Shown: positions 1-9,096 of the stretch, one piece after another | Layout: the number at the start of each line of letters is the position of its first letter | Position numbering within the stretch: the first letter of the stretch is position 1 | NCBI RefSeq assembly: GCF_034424545.1 | Contig: NZ_CP139970.1 | Span: 2,790,001-2,854,000, forward strand | Source: Trinickia caryophylli | GTDB lineage: Bacteria; Pseudomonadota; Gammaproteobacteria; Burkholderiales; Burkholderiaceae | Direction: 5' to 3' | Length of the DNA stretch: 64,000 bases | Program-made: the position numbers and the translations under genes | Notes under the pieces: model-generated | What the model was told of the DNA's origin: nothing | Databases searched by the model: none | What the model saw: only the letters and a program-made list of their open reading frames with translations

Positions 1-2
1 GA

Positions 3-785
3 AAAGGTGAACAGACGCGTGCCGCGATTCTCGAAGCAGCGTTGGATCTGGCGAGCCGCGATGGGCTCGAGGGTTTGACGATCGGTCTGCTGGCCGAGCG
101 CATGCAGATGAGCAAGAGCGGTGTATTTGCGCATTTCGGCTCGCGCGAGGATTTGCAGGTGGAGGTGGTGCGCGAGTACCACCGCCGGTTCGAGGAGGAG
201 GTGTTTTTCCCGAGCCTGCGCGAGCCGCGAGGGTTGCCTCGTTTGCGTGCGATGTGGAGCCGCTGGATCGAGAAGCGCATCCAGGAAGTGATGACGGGAT
301 GCATCTACATCAGCGGCGCGGTGGAGTATGACGATCGCGGCGACAACCCGGTGCGCGAGCAACTGGTGGCGAGCGTGACGACCTGGCGTGCCGCGTTGCT
401 GCGCGCCATTTCGCAAGCCGTGGAGGAAGGGCATTTGCGGGCGGATACGGATCCGCACCTGATGCTCTTCGAACTGTATAGCTTCACGCTCGGTCTGCAT
501 CACGACGCGCGTTTTCTGCATCTGCCCGATGCGGTGCGTCTGACGTGGGCCGCGGTGGAAAAAACGATTGGTTCATATCAGTGCGAGCCGGGCCGCCCCA
601 AGCGCACTGATGCCCCCTCGGGGGGCAGCGAACGCAGTGAGCGTGGGGGCGGTTCGAATCAGTGCGAGCCGGGCCGCCCCAAGCGCACTGATGCCCCCTC
701 GCGCCCCGAAGGAAGTCCCCTTGGGGGAGGGGGCAGCGAACGCAGTGAGCGTGGGAGCGGTTTATCAGGGGGCGAAAACCGTTAG
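3..785 (+). CDS. TetR/AcrR family transcriptional regulator (5' end outside window)
   Basis: DNA-binding repressor of the TetR family, probably controlling the beta-oxidation genes that follow. The frame is open to the left edge and begins KGEQTRAAILEAALDLA, the classic TetR helix 1, so the true start lies upstream; the TTG at 42 is internal. The helix-turn-helix is LTIGLLAERMQMSKSGVFAHF, followed by an all-alpha ligand-binding part ending near the sequence LTWAAVEKTIGSY. After that the frame runs for about 65 residues through two copies of a GC-rich intergenic repeat (577-760) before the stop, giving a Gly/Ser/Arg-rich tail that is not part of the family. Target and ligand are inferred from position only. 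Confidence 0.9.
   Translation, partial: KGEQTRAAILEAALDLASRDGLEGLTIGLLAERMQMSKSGVFAHFGSREDLQVEVVREYHRRFEEEVFFPSLREPRGLPRLRAMWSRWIEKRIQEVMTGCIYISGAVEYDDRGDNPVREQLVASVTTWRAALLRAISQAVEEGHLRADTDPHLMLFELYSFTLGLHHDARFLHLPDAVRLTWAAVEKTIGSYQCEPGRPKRTDAPSGGSERSERGGGSNQCEPGRPKRTDAPSRPEGSPLGGGGSERSERGSGLSGGENR
577..652 (+). repeat. Intergenic GC-rich palindromic repeat, copy 1
   Basis: A repeat of about 75 bp starting ATCAGTGCGAGCCGGGCC. It holds two inverted repeats: CAGTGCG paired with CGCACTG, and GCCCCC paired with GGGGGC. A second copy follows at 658. From memory, similar dispersed sequences are common in Burkholderiales and often sit just after genes, where they could act as transcript-end hairpins. 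Here the copy lies inside the open frame of the TetR gene. Confidence 0.75.
658..760 (+). repeat. Intergenic GC-rich palindromic repeat, copy 2 with insert
   Basis: Second copy of the repeat at 577. Its first 40 bases match copy 1. About 27-30 extra bases (roughly 700-730) then split the GCCCCC/GGGGGC hairpin arm and add another C-run/G-run pair. The end, GCAGCGAACGCAGTGAGCGT, matches copy 1 again. The insert length keeps the TetR reading frame open. Confidence 0.7.
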
Positions 786-849
786 CGGGCGTCATCGGCA
801 CCCGCCCTGCAACGGTCGAATTCGTCGATGCAACCTTTGGGAGGGAGTC

Positions 850-2637
850 ATGGGTCAGTACGCCGCGCCGCTGCGCGACATGCAATTCGTCTTGCACGAG
901 CTGCTCAACGTCGAAGCCGAAGTCAAAGGCATGCCGAAGCACGCCGAGCTCGATGCCGAGACGATCAATCAAGTGCTCGAGGAGGCCGGCAAGTTCTGCT
1001 CGGAGGTGCTGTTCCCGCTCAACCAGAGCGGCGACCGCGAGGGCTGCACCTACGAAGGCGACGGCGTCGTCCGTACGCCTAAGGGTTTCAAGGAGGCCTA
1101 TAGCCAGTACGTGGAGGCCGGTTGGCCCGCGCTGGGCTGCGATCCGGAATACGGCGGCCAGGGGCTGCCGGCCTTCGTCAACAACGCGCTCTACGAGATG
1201 CTCAACTCGTCGAACCAGGCGTGGACGATGTATCCGGGGCTCTCGCACGGCGCCTACGAATGCCTGCATGCCCATGGCACGCCCGAGCAGCAGCGCGTCT
1301 ACCTGCCCAAGCTCGTGGCGGGCACGTGGACCGGCACGATGTGTCTGACCGAGCCGCACTGCGGCACCGATCTCGGCATACTTCGCACGAAGGCCGAACC
1401 GACGAGCGACGGCGCCTATTCGCTCACCGGCACCAAGATATTCATCTCCAGCGGCGAGCACGACCTTGCCGAAAACATCGTGCACCTCGTGCTCGCGCGC
1501 CTGCCCGATGCTCCCCCGGGCACCAAGGGCATCTCGCTCTTCATCGTGCCGAAGTTCATTCCCACGGCAGCGGGCGAGCCCGGCGAGCGCAACGGCATCA
1601 AGTGCGGCTCGATCGAGCACAAGATGGGCATTCACGGCAACGCCACCTGCGTGATGAACCTCGACAACGCGAAAGGCTGGCTCGTCGGCGAGCCGAATCG
1701 CGGCCTGCAGGCGATGTTCGTGATGATGAACGCGGCGCGCCTCGGCGTGGGCATGCAAGGCCTCGGCCTGACCGAAGTGGCGTACCAGAACTCGCTCGCC
1801 TATGCGAAGGAACGGCTGCAGATGCGCTCGCTCACGGGCCCGAAGGCGCCGGACAAGCCCGCGGATCCGATCATCGTGCACCCGGACGTGCGCCGCATTC
1901 TGCTCACGCAGAAGGCTTACGCGGAGGGCGCGCGCGCGTTCTCGTATTGGTCCGCGCTGCAGATCGACAAGGAGCTTTCGCACGCCGACGAAACCGTGCG
2001 CGCGGAAGCGGCCGAACTCGTTGCGCTGCTCACGCCGATCATCAAGGCCTTCCTGACCGACAATGCATTCGAGTGCACCAATCACGCGCTGCAGGTGTTC
2101 GGCGGCCACGGCTTCATCTCCGAGTGGGGCATGGAGCAGTACGTGCGCGATGCGCGCATCAACATGATCTATGAAGGCACGAACGCCGTGCAGGCGCTCG
2201 ATCTGCTCGGGCGCAAGGTGCTCGGCGACATGGGCGCGAAGCTCAAGAAGTTCGGCCGGATCGTGACCGAATTCGTCGAGGCCGAGGGCATCAAGCCGGA
2301 GATGCAGGAGTTCGTCAATCCGCTCGCCGACATCGGCGAGAAGGTGCAGAAGCTGACGATGGAAATCGGCATGAAGGCGATGCAGAACCCCGACGAAGTG
2401 GGTGCGGCCGCCGTGCCGTATCTGCGCACGGTGGGCCATCTCGTGTTCTCGTATTTCTGGGCACGGATGGCGCGCATCGCCCTCGACAAGCAGGCGTCGG
2501 GCGATCCGTTCTATCAGTCCAAACTGGCGACCGCGCGCTTCTACTTCGCCCGGCTGCTGCCCGAGACGGCCGCAACGATCCGCATGGCGCGCGCCGGTTC
2601 GAAGACGCTGATGGAAATCGACGAAGCATTGTTCTGA
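850..2637 (+). CDS. Acyl-CoA dehydrogenase (FadE-like, C-terminal extended)
   Basis: FAD enzyme for the first beta-oxidation step, oxidising acyl-CoA to trans-2-enoyl-CoA. The 595 residues are longer than the roughly 380 of short/medium-chain enzymes and match the group with an extra C-terminal acyl-CoA dehydrogenase domain. Visible are the flavin/substrate region CLTEPHCGTDLG and the catalytic-base motif MIYEGTNAVQ with Glu442. Start chosen at ATG 850 because GGGAGGGA lies just upstream; the frame stays open further upstream through the repeats but has no ribosome site there. It precedes the FadN-like gene by about 107 bp in the same direction. 3-methylmercaptopropionyl-CoA dehydrogenases (DmdC) are close relatives, so chain-length specificity cannot be fixed. 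Confidence 0.93.
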   Translation: MGQYAAPLRDMQFVLHELLNVEAEVKGMPKHAELDAETINQVLEEAGKFCSEVLFPLNQSGDREGCTYEGDGVVRTPKGFKEAYSQYVEAGWPALGCDPEYGGQGLPAFVNNALYEMLNSSNQAWTMYPGLSHGAYECLHAHGTPEQQRVYLPKLVAGTWTGTMCLTEPHCGTDLGILRTKAEPTSDGAYSLTGTKIFISSGEHDLAENIVHLVLARLPDAPPGTKGISLFIVPKFIPTAAGEPGERNGIKCGSIEHKMGIHGNATCVMNLDNAKGWLVGEPNRGLQAMFVMMNAARLGVGMQGLGLTEVAYQNSLAYAKERLQMRSLTGPKAPDKPADPIIVHPDVRRILLTQKAYAEGARAFSYWSALQIDKELSHADETVRAEAAELVALLTPIIKAFLTDNAFECTNHALQVFGGHGFISEWGMEQYVRDARINMIYEGTNAVQALDLLGRKVLGDMGAKLKKFGRIVTEFVEAEGIKPEMQEFVNPLADIGEKVQKLTMEIGMKAMQNPDEVGAAAVPYLRTVGHLVFSYFWARMARIALDKQASGDPFYQSKLATARFYFARLLPETAATIRMARAGSKTLMEIDEALF

Positions 2638-2744
2638 TGGCGTGCGGCGCGACCCGTGCGCGCCAGTTATCGTCCGGCAGGCGCAGCTCGCTCGAAACGC
2701 GCGCCGCCGTGCCGGGGAAAGCATGACTCCGAGGGAGAATTGAC

Positions 2745-5183
2745 GTGAGCAATCTGATCGTTCGCAAGGTGGCCGTGCTCGGCGCCGGCGTGATGGGCGC
2801 GCAAATCGCGGCGCACCTCATCAATGCCAAGGTGCCTGTGCTGCTGTTCGACCTTCCAGCCAAGGAAGGTCCGAAAAACGGCATCGCACTGAAGGCCATC
2901 GAGAATCTGAAAAAGCTGTCGCCCGCGCCGTTCGGCATCAAGGACGACGCGCGCTATGTCGAGCCGGCCAATTACGAGGACGACCTCGGCCTGCTCGCCG
3001 GATGCGATCTCGTCATCGAGGCGATCGCCGAGCGCATGGACTGGAAGCACGATCTCTACAAGAAGGTGTCGCCGCATCTGGCCCCGCACGCGATCTTCGC
3101 CTCCAATACATCCGGCCTGTCGATCACGCAGCTATCCGATGGTTTTTCGGACGAACTGAAATCGCGCTTTTGCGGCGTGCACTTCTTCAACCCGCCGCGC
3201 TACATGCACCTCGTCGAGCTGATTCCGACCGCGCACACGCGCGCCCAGATTCTCGACGACCTCGAAACGTTCCTCACGAGCGTGGTCGGCAAGGGCGTCG
3301 TGCGCGCCAAGGATACGCCGAACTTCATCGCGAACCGCGTGGGCGTGTTCTCGATCCTGGCCGTGATGGCCGAGGCGGCGAAGTTCGGGCTGCGCTTCGA
3401 CGAGGTCGACGACCTGACGGGCTCGCGCCTGGGCCGCGCGAAGTCCGCAACGTTCCGTACGGCGGACGTGGTCGGCCTCGACACGATGGCGCACGTGATC
3501 AAGACGATGCAGGACAATCTGCCCGACGATCCTTTCCTGCCCGTGTACGAGACGCCGGCCGTGCTCGCGCAACTGGTGCAGCAAGGCGCGCTGGGGCAGA
3601 AGACCGGGGCCGGCTTCTACAAGAAGGAAGGCAAGGTCATCAAGGTGCTCGATCCGAAGGCCGGGCAGTACGTGGAGGGCGGCGCCAAGGCCGACGAGCT
3701 CGTCGGCCGCATCCTGAAGCGGCCGCCCGAGGAGCGCCTGAAGCTCTTGCGCGAATCCGGGCATCCGCAGGCGCAGTTCCTCTGGTCGATCTTCCGCGAC
3801 GTGTTCCACTACATTGCCGTGCATCTCGAATCGATCGCCGACAACGCGCGCGACGTCGATCTCGCGATCCGCTGGGGCTTCGGCTGGAACGACGGTCCGT
3901 TCGAGGGCTGGCAGGCTGCGGGCTGGAAGCAGGTGGCCGAATGGGTCGGCGAAGACATCGCCGCGGGCAAGGCACTCGCCAAGGCGCCGCTGCCTGCGTG
4001 GGTCTTCGAAGGCGCCGTGGCCGAGAAAGGCGGCGTGCATACGAACGAAGGGTCGTGGTCGCCCGCGGCGAAGGCGTTCGTGCCGCGCTCGAAGCTGGCT
4101 GTCTATGACAAGCAGCTTTTCCGCGCACCGCTCGTCGGCGAGACCGCTGCCGATCCCAGGACCTACGGCAAGACGCTCTTCGAGACCGAGACGGTTCGCG
4201 CCTGGGTGGACGAGCGAGCCGGCGAGAACGATGTCGTCATCGTTTCGTTCAAGAGCAAGATGAACACCATCGGGCCGAGCGTCATCGACGGCCTCGTGCA
4301 GGCGATCGAGCTGGCGGAGAAGGAGTACAAGGCCGTCGTGATCTGGCAGCCGACGTCGCTCAAGCTCGGCACGCCCGGCGGCCCGTTCTCCGCAGGCGCC
4401 AACCTCGAGGAGGCGATGCCGGCCTTCATGATGGGCGGCGCGAAGGGAATCGAGCCATTCGTCAAGAAGTTCCAGCAGGGCATGCTGCGTGTCAGATACG
4501 CCAACGTGCCCGTCGTGGCGGCCGTGTCCGGCATTGCGCTCGGCGGCGGTTGCGAGTTGCTGCTGCATAGCGCGAAGCGCGTCGCGCACGTCGAAAGCTA
4601 TATCGGCCTCGTGGAAGTGGGTGTCGGGCTCGTGCCCGCGGGCGGTGGCCTCAAGGAAGCAGCGCTGCGGGCAGCCGACGCGGCAGCCGCTGTCGGCGCT
4701 TCCAACGGCGAGCTGCTCAAGTTCCTCTCGAAGTCGTTCGAGAACGCCGCTATGGCCAAGGTCTCGGGCTCCGCGCTCGAGGCTCGCCAGATGGGCTACC
4801 TGAAGCCGTCGGACACGATCGTCTTCAATGTCTTCGAACTCTTGCACACGGCGAGGAAGGAAGCCCGCGCGCTTGCCGAAGCGGGCTACCGCCCGCCGCT
4901 GCCGGCCAAGCAGATTCCGGTGGCCGGCCGCTCCGCGATCGCGACGATCAAGGCACAGCTCGTCAACATGCGCGACGGCAATTTCATCTCCGCGCACGAT
5001 TTCCTGATCGCGTCGCGTATTGCCGAGGTGGTCTGCGGCGGCGAAGTCGAGGCGGGCAGCCTCGTCGACGAGGAATGGCTGCTCACGCTCGAGCGGCGCG
5101 CCTTCGTCGATCTGCTCGGCACGCAAAAGACGCAGGAGCGGATCATGGGCATGCTGCAGACCGGCAAGCCGGTGCGCAATTAA
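2745..5183 (+). CDS. 3-hydroxyacyl-CoA dehydrogenase / enoyl-CoA hydratase, FadN-like
   Basis: Two-domain beta-oxidation enzyme of 812 residues. The N-terminal NAD-binding dehydrogenase begins VAVLGAGVMGAQIAAHL and has its catalytic His146 in GVHFFNPPRYMHL. The C-terminal part (about residue 480 onward) is a crotonase with oxyanion-loop sequences PFSAGANLEEAM and ALGGGCELLLH. This dehydrogenase-first order is that of Bacillus FadN, opposite to E. coli FadB. GTG start at 2745 has GAGGGAGAA at a good distance. Thiolase follows after 25 bp, so the two are surely co-transcribed. Function is firm at the family level; chain-length preference is not visible. Confidence 0.93.
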   Translation: MSNLIVRKVAVLGAGVMGAQIAAHLINAKVPVLLFDLPAKEGPKNGIALKAIENLKKLSPAPFGIKDDARYVEPANYEDDLGLLAGCDLVIEAIAERMDWKHDLYKKVSPHLAPHAIFASNTSGLSITQLSDGFSDELKSRFCGVHFFNPPRYMHLVELIPTAHTRAQILDDLETFLTSVVGKGVVRAKDTPNFIANRVGVFSILAVMAEAAKFGLRFDEVDDLTGSRLGRAKSATFRTADVVGLDTMAHVIKTMQDNLPDDPFLPVYETPAVLAQLVQQGALGQKTGAGFYKKEGKVIKVLDPKAGQYVEGGAKADELVGRILKRPPEERLKLLRESGHPQAQFLWSIFRDVFHYIAVHLESIADNARDVDLAIRWGFGWNDGPFEGWQAAGWKQVAEWVGEDIAAGKALAKAPLPAWVFEGAVAEKGGVHTNEGSWSPAAKAFVPRSKLAVYDKQLFRAPLVGETAADPRTYGKTLFETETVRAWVDERAGENDVVIVSFKSKMNTIGPSVIDGLVQAIELAEKEYKAVVIWQPTSLKLGTPGGPFSAGANLEEAMPAFMMGGAKGIEPFVKKFQQGMLRVRYANVPVVAAVSGIALGGGCELLLHSAKRVAHVESYIGLVEVGVGLVPAGGGLKEAALRAADAAAAVGASNGELLKFLSKSFENAAMAKVSGSALEARQMGYLKPSDTIVFNVFELLHTARKEARALAEAGYRPPLPAKQIPVAGRSAIATIKAQLVNMRDGNFISAHDFLIASRIAEVVCGGEVEAGSLVDEEWLLTLERRAFVDLLGTQKTQERIMGMLQTGKPVRN

Positions 5184-5208
5184 CGAGAGCCGCATTGAGG
5201 AGTTGCAA

Positions 5209-6408
5209 ATGAGCAAACAATTGCAAGACGCATACATCGTCGCCGCGAGCCGCACGCCGATCGGCAAGGCGCCACGCGGTGCGTTCAAGAATACGCGGCC
5301 TGACGAGCTGCTCGTGCATGCGATCAAGTCGGCCGTCGCACAGGTGCCGGGGCTCGACACGAAGGTGATCGAAGACGCGATCGTCGGCTGCGCCATTCCC
5401 GAAGCCGAGCAGGGCCTCAACGTCGCGCGTATCGGCGCGCTGCTTTCGGGGCTGCCTCAGTCGGTCGGTGGCGTGACCGTCAACCGCTTTTGCGCGTCCG
5501 GCGTGACGGCGCTGGCGATGGCGGCGGACCGCATCCGCGTCGGCGAGGCCGAGGCGATGATCGCGGGCGGCTGCGAATCGATGAGCATGGTGCCGATGAT
5601 GGGCAACACGCCGTCGATGTCGCCGCACGTCTTCGAGCGCGACGAGAACTACGGCATCGCCTACGGCATGGGGCTCACGGCCGAGCGCGTGGCCGAGCGC
5701 TGGAAGGTGAGCCGCGAGGATCAGGACCGCTTCTCGCTCGAGTCGCATCAAAAGGCCCTGGCTGCGCAAAAGGCCGGCGAGTTCAAGGACGAGATCGCGC
5801 CTTATGCGATCGTCGAGCGTTTTCCCGATCTCGCGACGAGCGAAGTCGCGGTGAAAACGCGCGAGATCTCGCTCGACGAAGGCCCGCGCGCCGACACTTC
5901 GCTCGAAGGGCTTGCCAAGCTGCGTGCCGTGTTTGCGAACAAGGGCTCGGTAACGGCCGGCAACAGCTCGCAAACGTCGGACGGCGCCGGTGCGCTCATC
6001 GTCGTGTCCGAGAAGATTCTGAAGCAGTTCAATCTGACGCCGCTCGCGCGTTTCGTCAGCTTTGCCGTACGTGGGGTGCCGCCCGAGGTGATGGGCATCG
6101 GCCCGAAGGAAGCGATTCCGGCCGCGTTGAAGGCGGCGGGGCTGAAGCAGGACGACATCGACTGGATCGAACTCAATGAAGCGTTCGCAGCCCAATCGCT
6201 TGCCGTCATTCGCGAACTCGGCCTCGATCCGTCGAAGGTCAACCCGATCGGCGGCGCGATCGCGCTCGGGCACCCGCTCGGCGCGACGGGCGCGATTCGC
6301 GCGGCAACCGTCGTGCACGGGCTGCGCCGCCGCAACCTCAAGTACGGGATGGTGACGATGTGCGTCGGCACCGGGATGGGTGCCGCGGGCATCATCGAGC
6401 GGCTCTGA
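5209..6408 (+). CDS. Acetyl-CoA C-acyltransferase (thiolase, FadA-like)
   Basis: Last step of beta-oxidation: thiolytic cleavage of 3-ketoacyl-CoA by CoA. The 399 residues carry the nucleophile in NRFCASGVTALAMAADRI, the His motif NEAFAAQ, GGAIALGHPLGATGA, and the C-terminal catalytic Cys in CVGTGMGAAG. ATG 5209 follows GAGGAG. It lies 25 bp after the FadN-like gene and is closed by the terminator at 6436, so acyl-CoA dehydrogenase, FadN-like protein and thiolase form one unit. Biosynthetic acetyl-CoA acetyltransferase is the alternative within the family, but the context favours degradation. Confidence 0.94.
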   Translation: MSKQLQDAYIVAASRTPIGKAPRGAFKNTRPDELLVHAIKSAVAQVPGLDTKVIEDAIVGCAIPEAEQGLNVARIGALLSGLPQSVGGVTVNRFCASGVTALAMAADRIRVGEAEAMIAGGCESMSMVPMMGNTPSMSPHVFERDENYGIAYGMGLTAERVAERWKVSREDQDRFSLESHQKALAAQKAGEFKDEIAPYAIVERFPDLATSEVAVKTREISLDEGPRADTSLEGLAKLRAVFANKGSVTAGNSSQTSDGAGALIVVSEKILKQFNLTPLARFVSFAVRGVPPEVMGIGPKEAIPAALKAAGLKQDDIDWIELNEAFAAQSLAVIRELGLDPSKVNPIGGAIALGHPLGATGAIRAATVVHGLRRRNLKYGMVTMCVGTGMGAAGIIERL

Positions 6409-6435
6409 GCGGGCGCACGCCGCCGGCTGCCACGC

Positions 6436-6474
6436 AACGGTTCGCGGACGGTGTCTGCGAACCGTTTTTATTTT
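6436..6474 (+). terminator. Rho-independent terminator after thiolase
   Basis: A perfect 10-bp stem, AACGGTTCGC pairing with GCGAACCGTT, has an 11-nt loop and is followed by TTTTTATTTT. It lies 28 bp past the thiolase stop and just before the ribosome site of the next gene, so the enoyl-CoA hydratase must have its own promoter or depend on read-through. Confidence 0.88.
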
Positions 6475-6494
6475 GGACCATGGAGGAGGCATCG

Positions 6495-7265
6495 ATGACA
6501 ACGGACGTTATGGTCGAGCGCGCGGCGAGCGTGATGACGATCGCGCTGAGTCGGCCCGAAAAGAAAAACGCCATTACGAGCGCGATGTATACGGCAATGA
6601 GCGATGCGCTCGATGCCGCGCGCGATGACGCCGCGATTCGCTCGATCGTGATCCGCGGCACCCCGGGCGCCTTCAGCGCGGGCAACGACCTCGAAGATTT
6701 CATGAAGGCGCCGCCCACGAACGAGGATGCGCCCGTCATGCGCTTTTTGCGCACGATCAGCACGGCACCCAAGCCGATCGTCGCTTCGGTGTCCGGCGTG
6801 GCCGTAGGGATCGGCACGACGTTGCTGCTGCATTGCGATCTGGTTTATGCGGCAGATTCGGCCGTGTTTTCGCTGCCGTTCACGCAACTGGCGCTTTGCC
6901 CCGAAGCGGCGTCGAGCCTGCTCCTGCCGCGCTTGGCCGGCTATCAGCTCGCCGCGGAGAAACTGTTGCTCGGCGAACCGTTCGACGCCCAGGAGGCCTT
7001 TCGCTCGGGCATCGTCAATCGCGTGCTGCCCGCGGCGGAGGTGGACGCTTTCGCGCTTGCGCAGGCGGAAAAGCTCGCGGCGCTGCCGGCGTCGTCGCTG
7101 CGCGTGACGAAAGCGCTCATGAAGCGCGCAAGCGAAGTGGACGTTGCCGAGCGCATTCGCGAGGAGGTGGTGCACTTCGGCAAGATGCTGCTCGCGCCCG
7201 AGGCGCGCGAAGCCATGACGGCATTCTTCCAAAAGCGCAAGCCGGATTTCAGGCAGTTCGATTGA
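6495..7265 (+). CDS. Enoyl-CoA hydratase/isomerase family protein
   Basis: Single-domain crotonase of 256 residues. The oxyanion-hole motif is GAFSAGNDLEDFM, and the second active-site stretch is FTQLALCPEAASSLLLP. The latter resembles delta3-delta2 enoyl-CoA isomerase or PaaG-like members more than classical EchA, so double-bond isomerisation of unsaturated fatty acids is a fair possibility. ATG 6495 has GGAGGAGG upstream. It is separated from the thiolase operon by a strong terminator but belongs functionally with it. Confidence 0.9.
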   Translation: MTTDVMVERAASVMTIALSRPEKKNAITSAMYTAMSDALDAARDDAAIRSIVIRGTPGAFSAGNDLEDFMKAPPTNEDAPVMRFLRTISTAPKPIVASVSGVAVGIGTTLLLHCDLVYAADSAVFSLPFTQLALCPEAASSLLLPRLAGYQLAAEKLLLGEPFDAQEAFRSGIVNRVLPAAEVDAFALAQAEKLAALPASSLRVTKALMKRASEVDVAERIREEVVHFGKMLLAPEAREAMTAFFQKRKPDFRQFD

Positions 7266-7339
7266 GCATCGGGCGATTGCCGCGGCGTCGGGCTTCGACG
7301 CCGCGAACTCGCGCTGTCGCCGTGCGGGCGGCGTGCCGG

Positions 7340-8176
7340 TTATGCGGTGTCGTAATCGACATAGCTCCCCTCGCGGCAAAAACTGAAGAGCCGGATGCCG
7401 GCTTGCCGCGCGATTGTGACGGCCAGCGACGACGGGGCCGAGATCGTCGCCACCATCGGGATGCCTACGCGCGCGGCCTTGCGCACGAGTTCGTAGCTGG
7501 CCCTGCTCGAAAGAAAGACGAAACCGTCATGCGTGTTTGCACGCTCGAGCACGAGCCGGCCGATCAGTTTGTCGAGCGCGTTGTGCCGGCCGACGTCCTC
7601 GAACGCATGGATGATCGCGCCCGTCGCGTCGCACCAGGCAGCCGCATGCAGGCCGCCCGTCATGCGCGTGAGGGCCTGATGCTCCGGCAGCGCGGCCGCC
7701 GCGCGGGCGATGGCATCGGCGGCGAGCCGTGCCGTGAAGCCAGTGTCGGGTACGCGCTCGGGCGTCAGATCGAGCAGATCGATGCTCTCGATGCCGCACA
7801 CGCCACAGCCGGTTCGGCCGGCCAGCGCGCGGCGCTTCTCCTTCAGTGCCATGAACGACTGCTGGACGACCGTGATTTCCACTTCCGCATATGGAACGGG
7901 CTGGGCTTCGACGTGGGTACGGACTTCGATGTCGCGAATATCGCTCCCCCCCTCCACGATGCCTTCGGAAATCGAAAACCCGACGGCGAACGCCTCGAGA
8001 TCGCGGGGCGTGCACATCATGACTGCGTGCGATATCCCGTTGAACACGAGCGCGACCGGCCATTCCTGGCCGACGCTGTCGGTGGCGGCTTCCACGGCTG
8101 CGCCGCGGTGCCGCCGCACGGGCAGCTCGATGATGCCGTCCTGCTCGGTGTAGTCGTCGTTCAGCGGGTCATTCAA
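7340..8176 (-). CDS. fdhD: Formate dehydrogenase accessory sulfurtransferase FdhD
   Basis: FdhD moves sulfur from a cysteine desulfurase to the molybdenum cofactor of formate dehydrogenase. The 278-residue protein has the conserved CxxC loop GRTGCGVCGIES (Cys124 and Cys127) and the C-terminal FdhD signature around FEDVGRHNALDKLIG and FLSSRASYELVRKA. No formate dehydrogenase genes are in the window, so it is a detached accessory gene here. It is divergent from the gene at 8348; the 171-bp spacer probably holds both promoters. Confidence 0.95.
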   Translation of the reverse strand: MNDPLNDDYTEQDGIIELPVRRHRGAAVEAATDSVGQEWPVALVFNGISHAVMMCTPRDLEAFAVGFSISEGIVEGGSDIRDIEVRTHVEAQPVPYAEVEITVVQQSFMALKEKRRALAGRTGCGVCGIESIDLLDLTPERVPDTGFTARLAADAIARAAAALPEHQALTRMTGGLHAAAWCDATGAIIHAFEDVGRHNALDKLIGRLVLERANTHDGFVFLSSRASYELVRKAARVGIPMVATISAPSSLAVTIARQAGIRLFSFCREGSYVDYDTA

Positions 8177-8347
8177 GATCGTTCCTCTTCCTCGCGAGGG
8201 GCGGCCGGCATGGCGTGCGGCCGGTGGCCCACATCGCTCGCACGATGATCGTGCCGCGTCATGGAGCGCCGAATAAGGTTCTAAAATACCCGAAGCCGGC
8301 CGCGTCTGCCGGATCCGTCACCATTCGAAGCGCAAGGGGATACCGCC

Positions 8348-8824
8348 ATGGGATTGCACGAAGCGCCGCTCATGTTCGATTTCGAAGTCGTTTCGTCCGA
8401 GGACCTGAAGTTCATGCCGATGTCGGTACGCTTCAACCTCGATCGCTTCGGGCTGCGCATTTCGCTCGCGCAATGGCAGATGCTGCCGCACGCGGATCGC
8501 GTCCTGCTCGCGCGTTTTCCCGTGGAGGACGACAAGGCGATCGAGCCGAATTTCGATCATGCCCTTTTCGAGATGATGCGCATGCACGCCAACGTCGAAC
8601 CCGAGTGGTTCGCCCCTGACGCGCAGCCGGCCTGGAAGGACGTTTCGGCTGTCCCCGAGGGCGTGCACAATCAGTGCCGCATCGCCGGCCTCCCCGAGCC
8701 GACGGTCGGCCAATGGGCTCAGCTTGAGCCGTTCAAGCGCTACATCCTCACGAAGCTCTCGCGCAAACCGGAGGGTAACCACGATTTCGTCCCGGCGATG
8801 CGTGAATTCGGGTTCGCATCCTGA
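8348..8824 (+). CDS. Nitrate reductase associated protein family
   Basis: 158-residue cytosolic protein resembling the conserved family named nitrate reductase associated protein: an N-terminal MFDFEVVSSEDLKFMPMSVR, a middle LPHADRVLLARFPV, and a C-terminal FKRYILTKL. The biochemical role of the family is unknown; the name comes from genome proximity to assimilatory nitrate reductase. Start ATG 8348 follows AAGGGGA. It is followed by a strong terminator at 8918. Neighbouring fdhD supports a general molybdo-enzyme link, which is inference. Confidence 0.75.
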   Translation: MGLHEAPLMFDFEVVSSEDLKFMPMSVRFNLDRFGLRISLAQWQMLPHADRVLLARFPVEDDKAIEPNFDHALFEMMRMHANVEPEWFAPDAQPAWKDVSAVPEGVHNQCRIAGLPEPTVGQWAQLEPFKRYILTKLSRKPEGNHDFVPAMREFGFAS

Positions 8825-8917
8825 CGCCGAGGTGCCTGCTGGCTGCTGCTGCGGCTGGCTGAGCGGACCGGCGCCCGTGTTTCGTCGTGGCTTGGCCTTT
8901 TGATCGGTTGACTGCGC

Positions 8918-8953
8918 GGACTTTCGTCATACGAAAGTCCGTGGGATTTTTTT
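8918..8953 (+). terminator. Rho-independent terminator
   Basis: A perfect 10-bp stem, GGACTTTCGT pairing with ACGAAAGTCC across a 3-nt CAT loop, is followed by a run of seven T after GTGGGA. It ends the transcript of the gene at 8348-8824. The rest of the 270-bp gap up to the GGDEF-EAL gene holds no other structure I can identify. Confidence 0.88.
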
Positions 8954-9096
8954 GCCGGCCACCCTCAATTTCCCTTCAGCGCTGCCGATATTCAACGGTT
9001 GGCGCGTAATAACCGATTCGGACTCCTGAACAAAACGAGGGGACGAGACACCCGGGGCGACCGTGCGCGGTTTCGCCCGAATCGCGTTCGTAATCC

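Noticed and set aside
651..675. GGTTCGAATC resembling a tRNA T-arm
   Set aside because: It joins the two intergenic repeats; no acceptor stem, D-arm or anticodon arm can be placed around it.
42..785. TetR start at TTG 42
   Set aside because: The residues before it (KGEQTRAAILEAALD) are the conserved TetR helix 1, so the real start is outside the window.
484..2724. 746-residue minus-strand open frame
   Set aside because: Antisense to the acyl-CoA dehydrogenase and the repeat; no recognisable motif; a GC-driven shadow.
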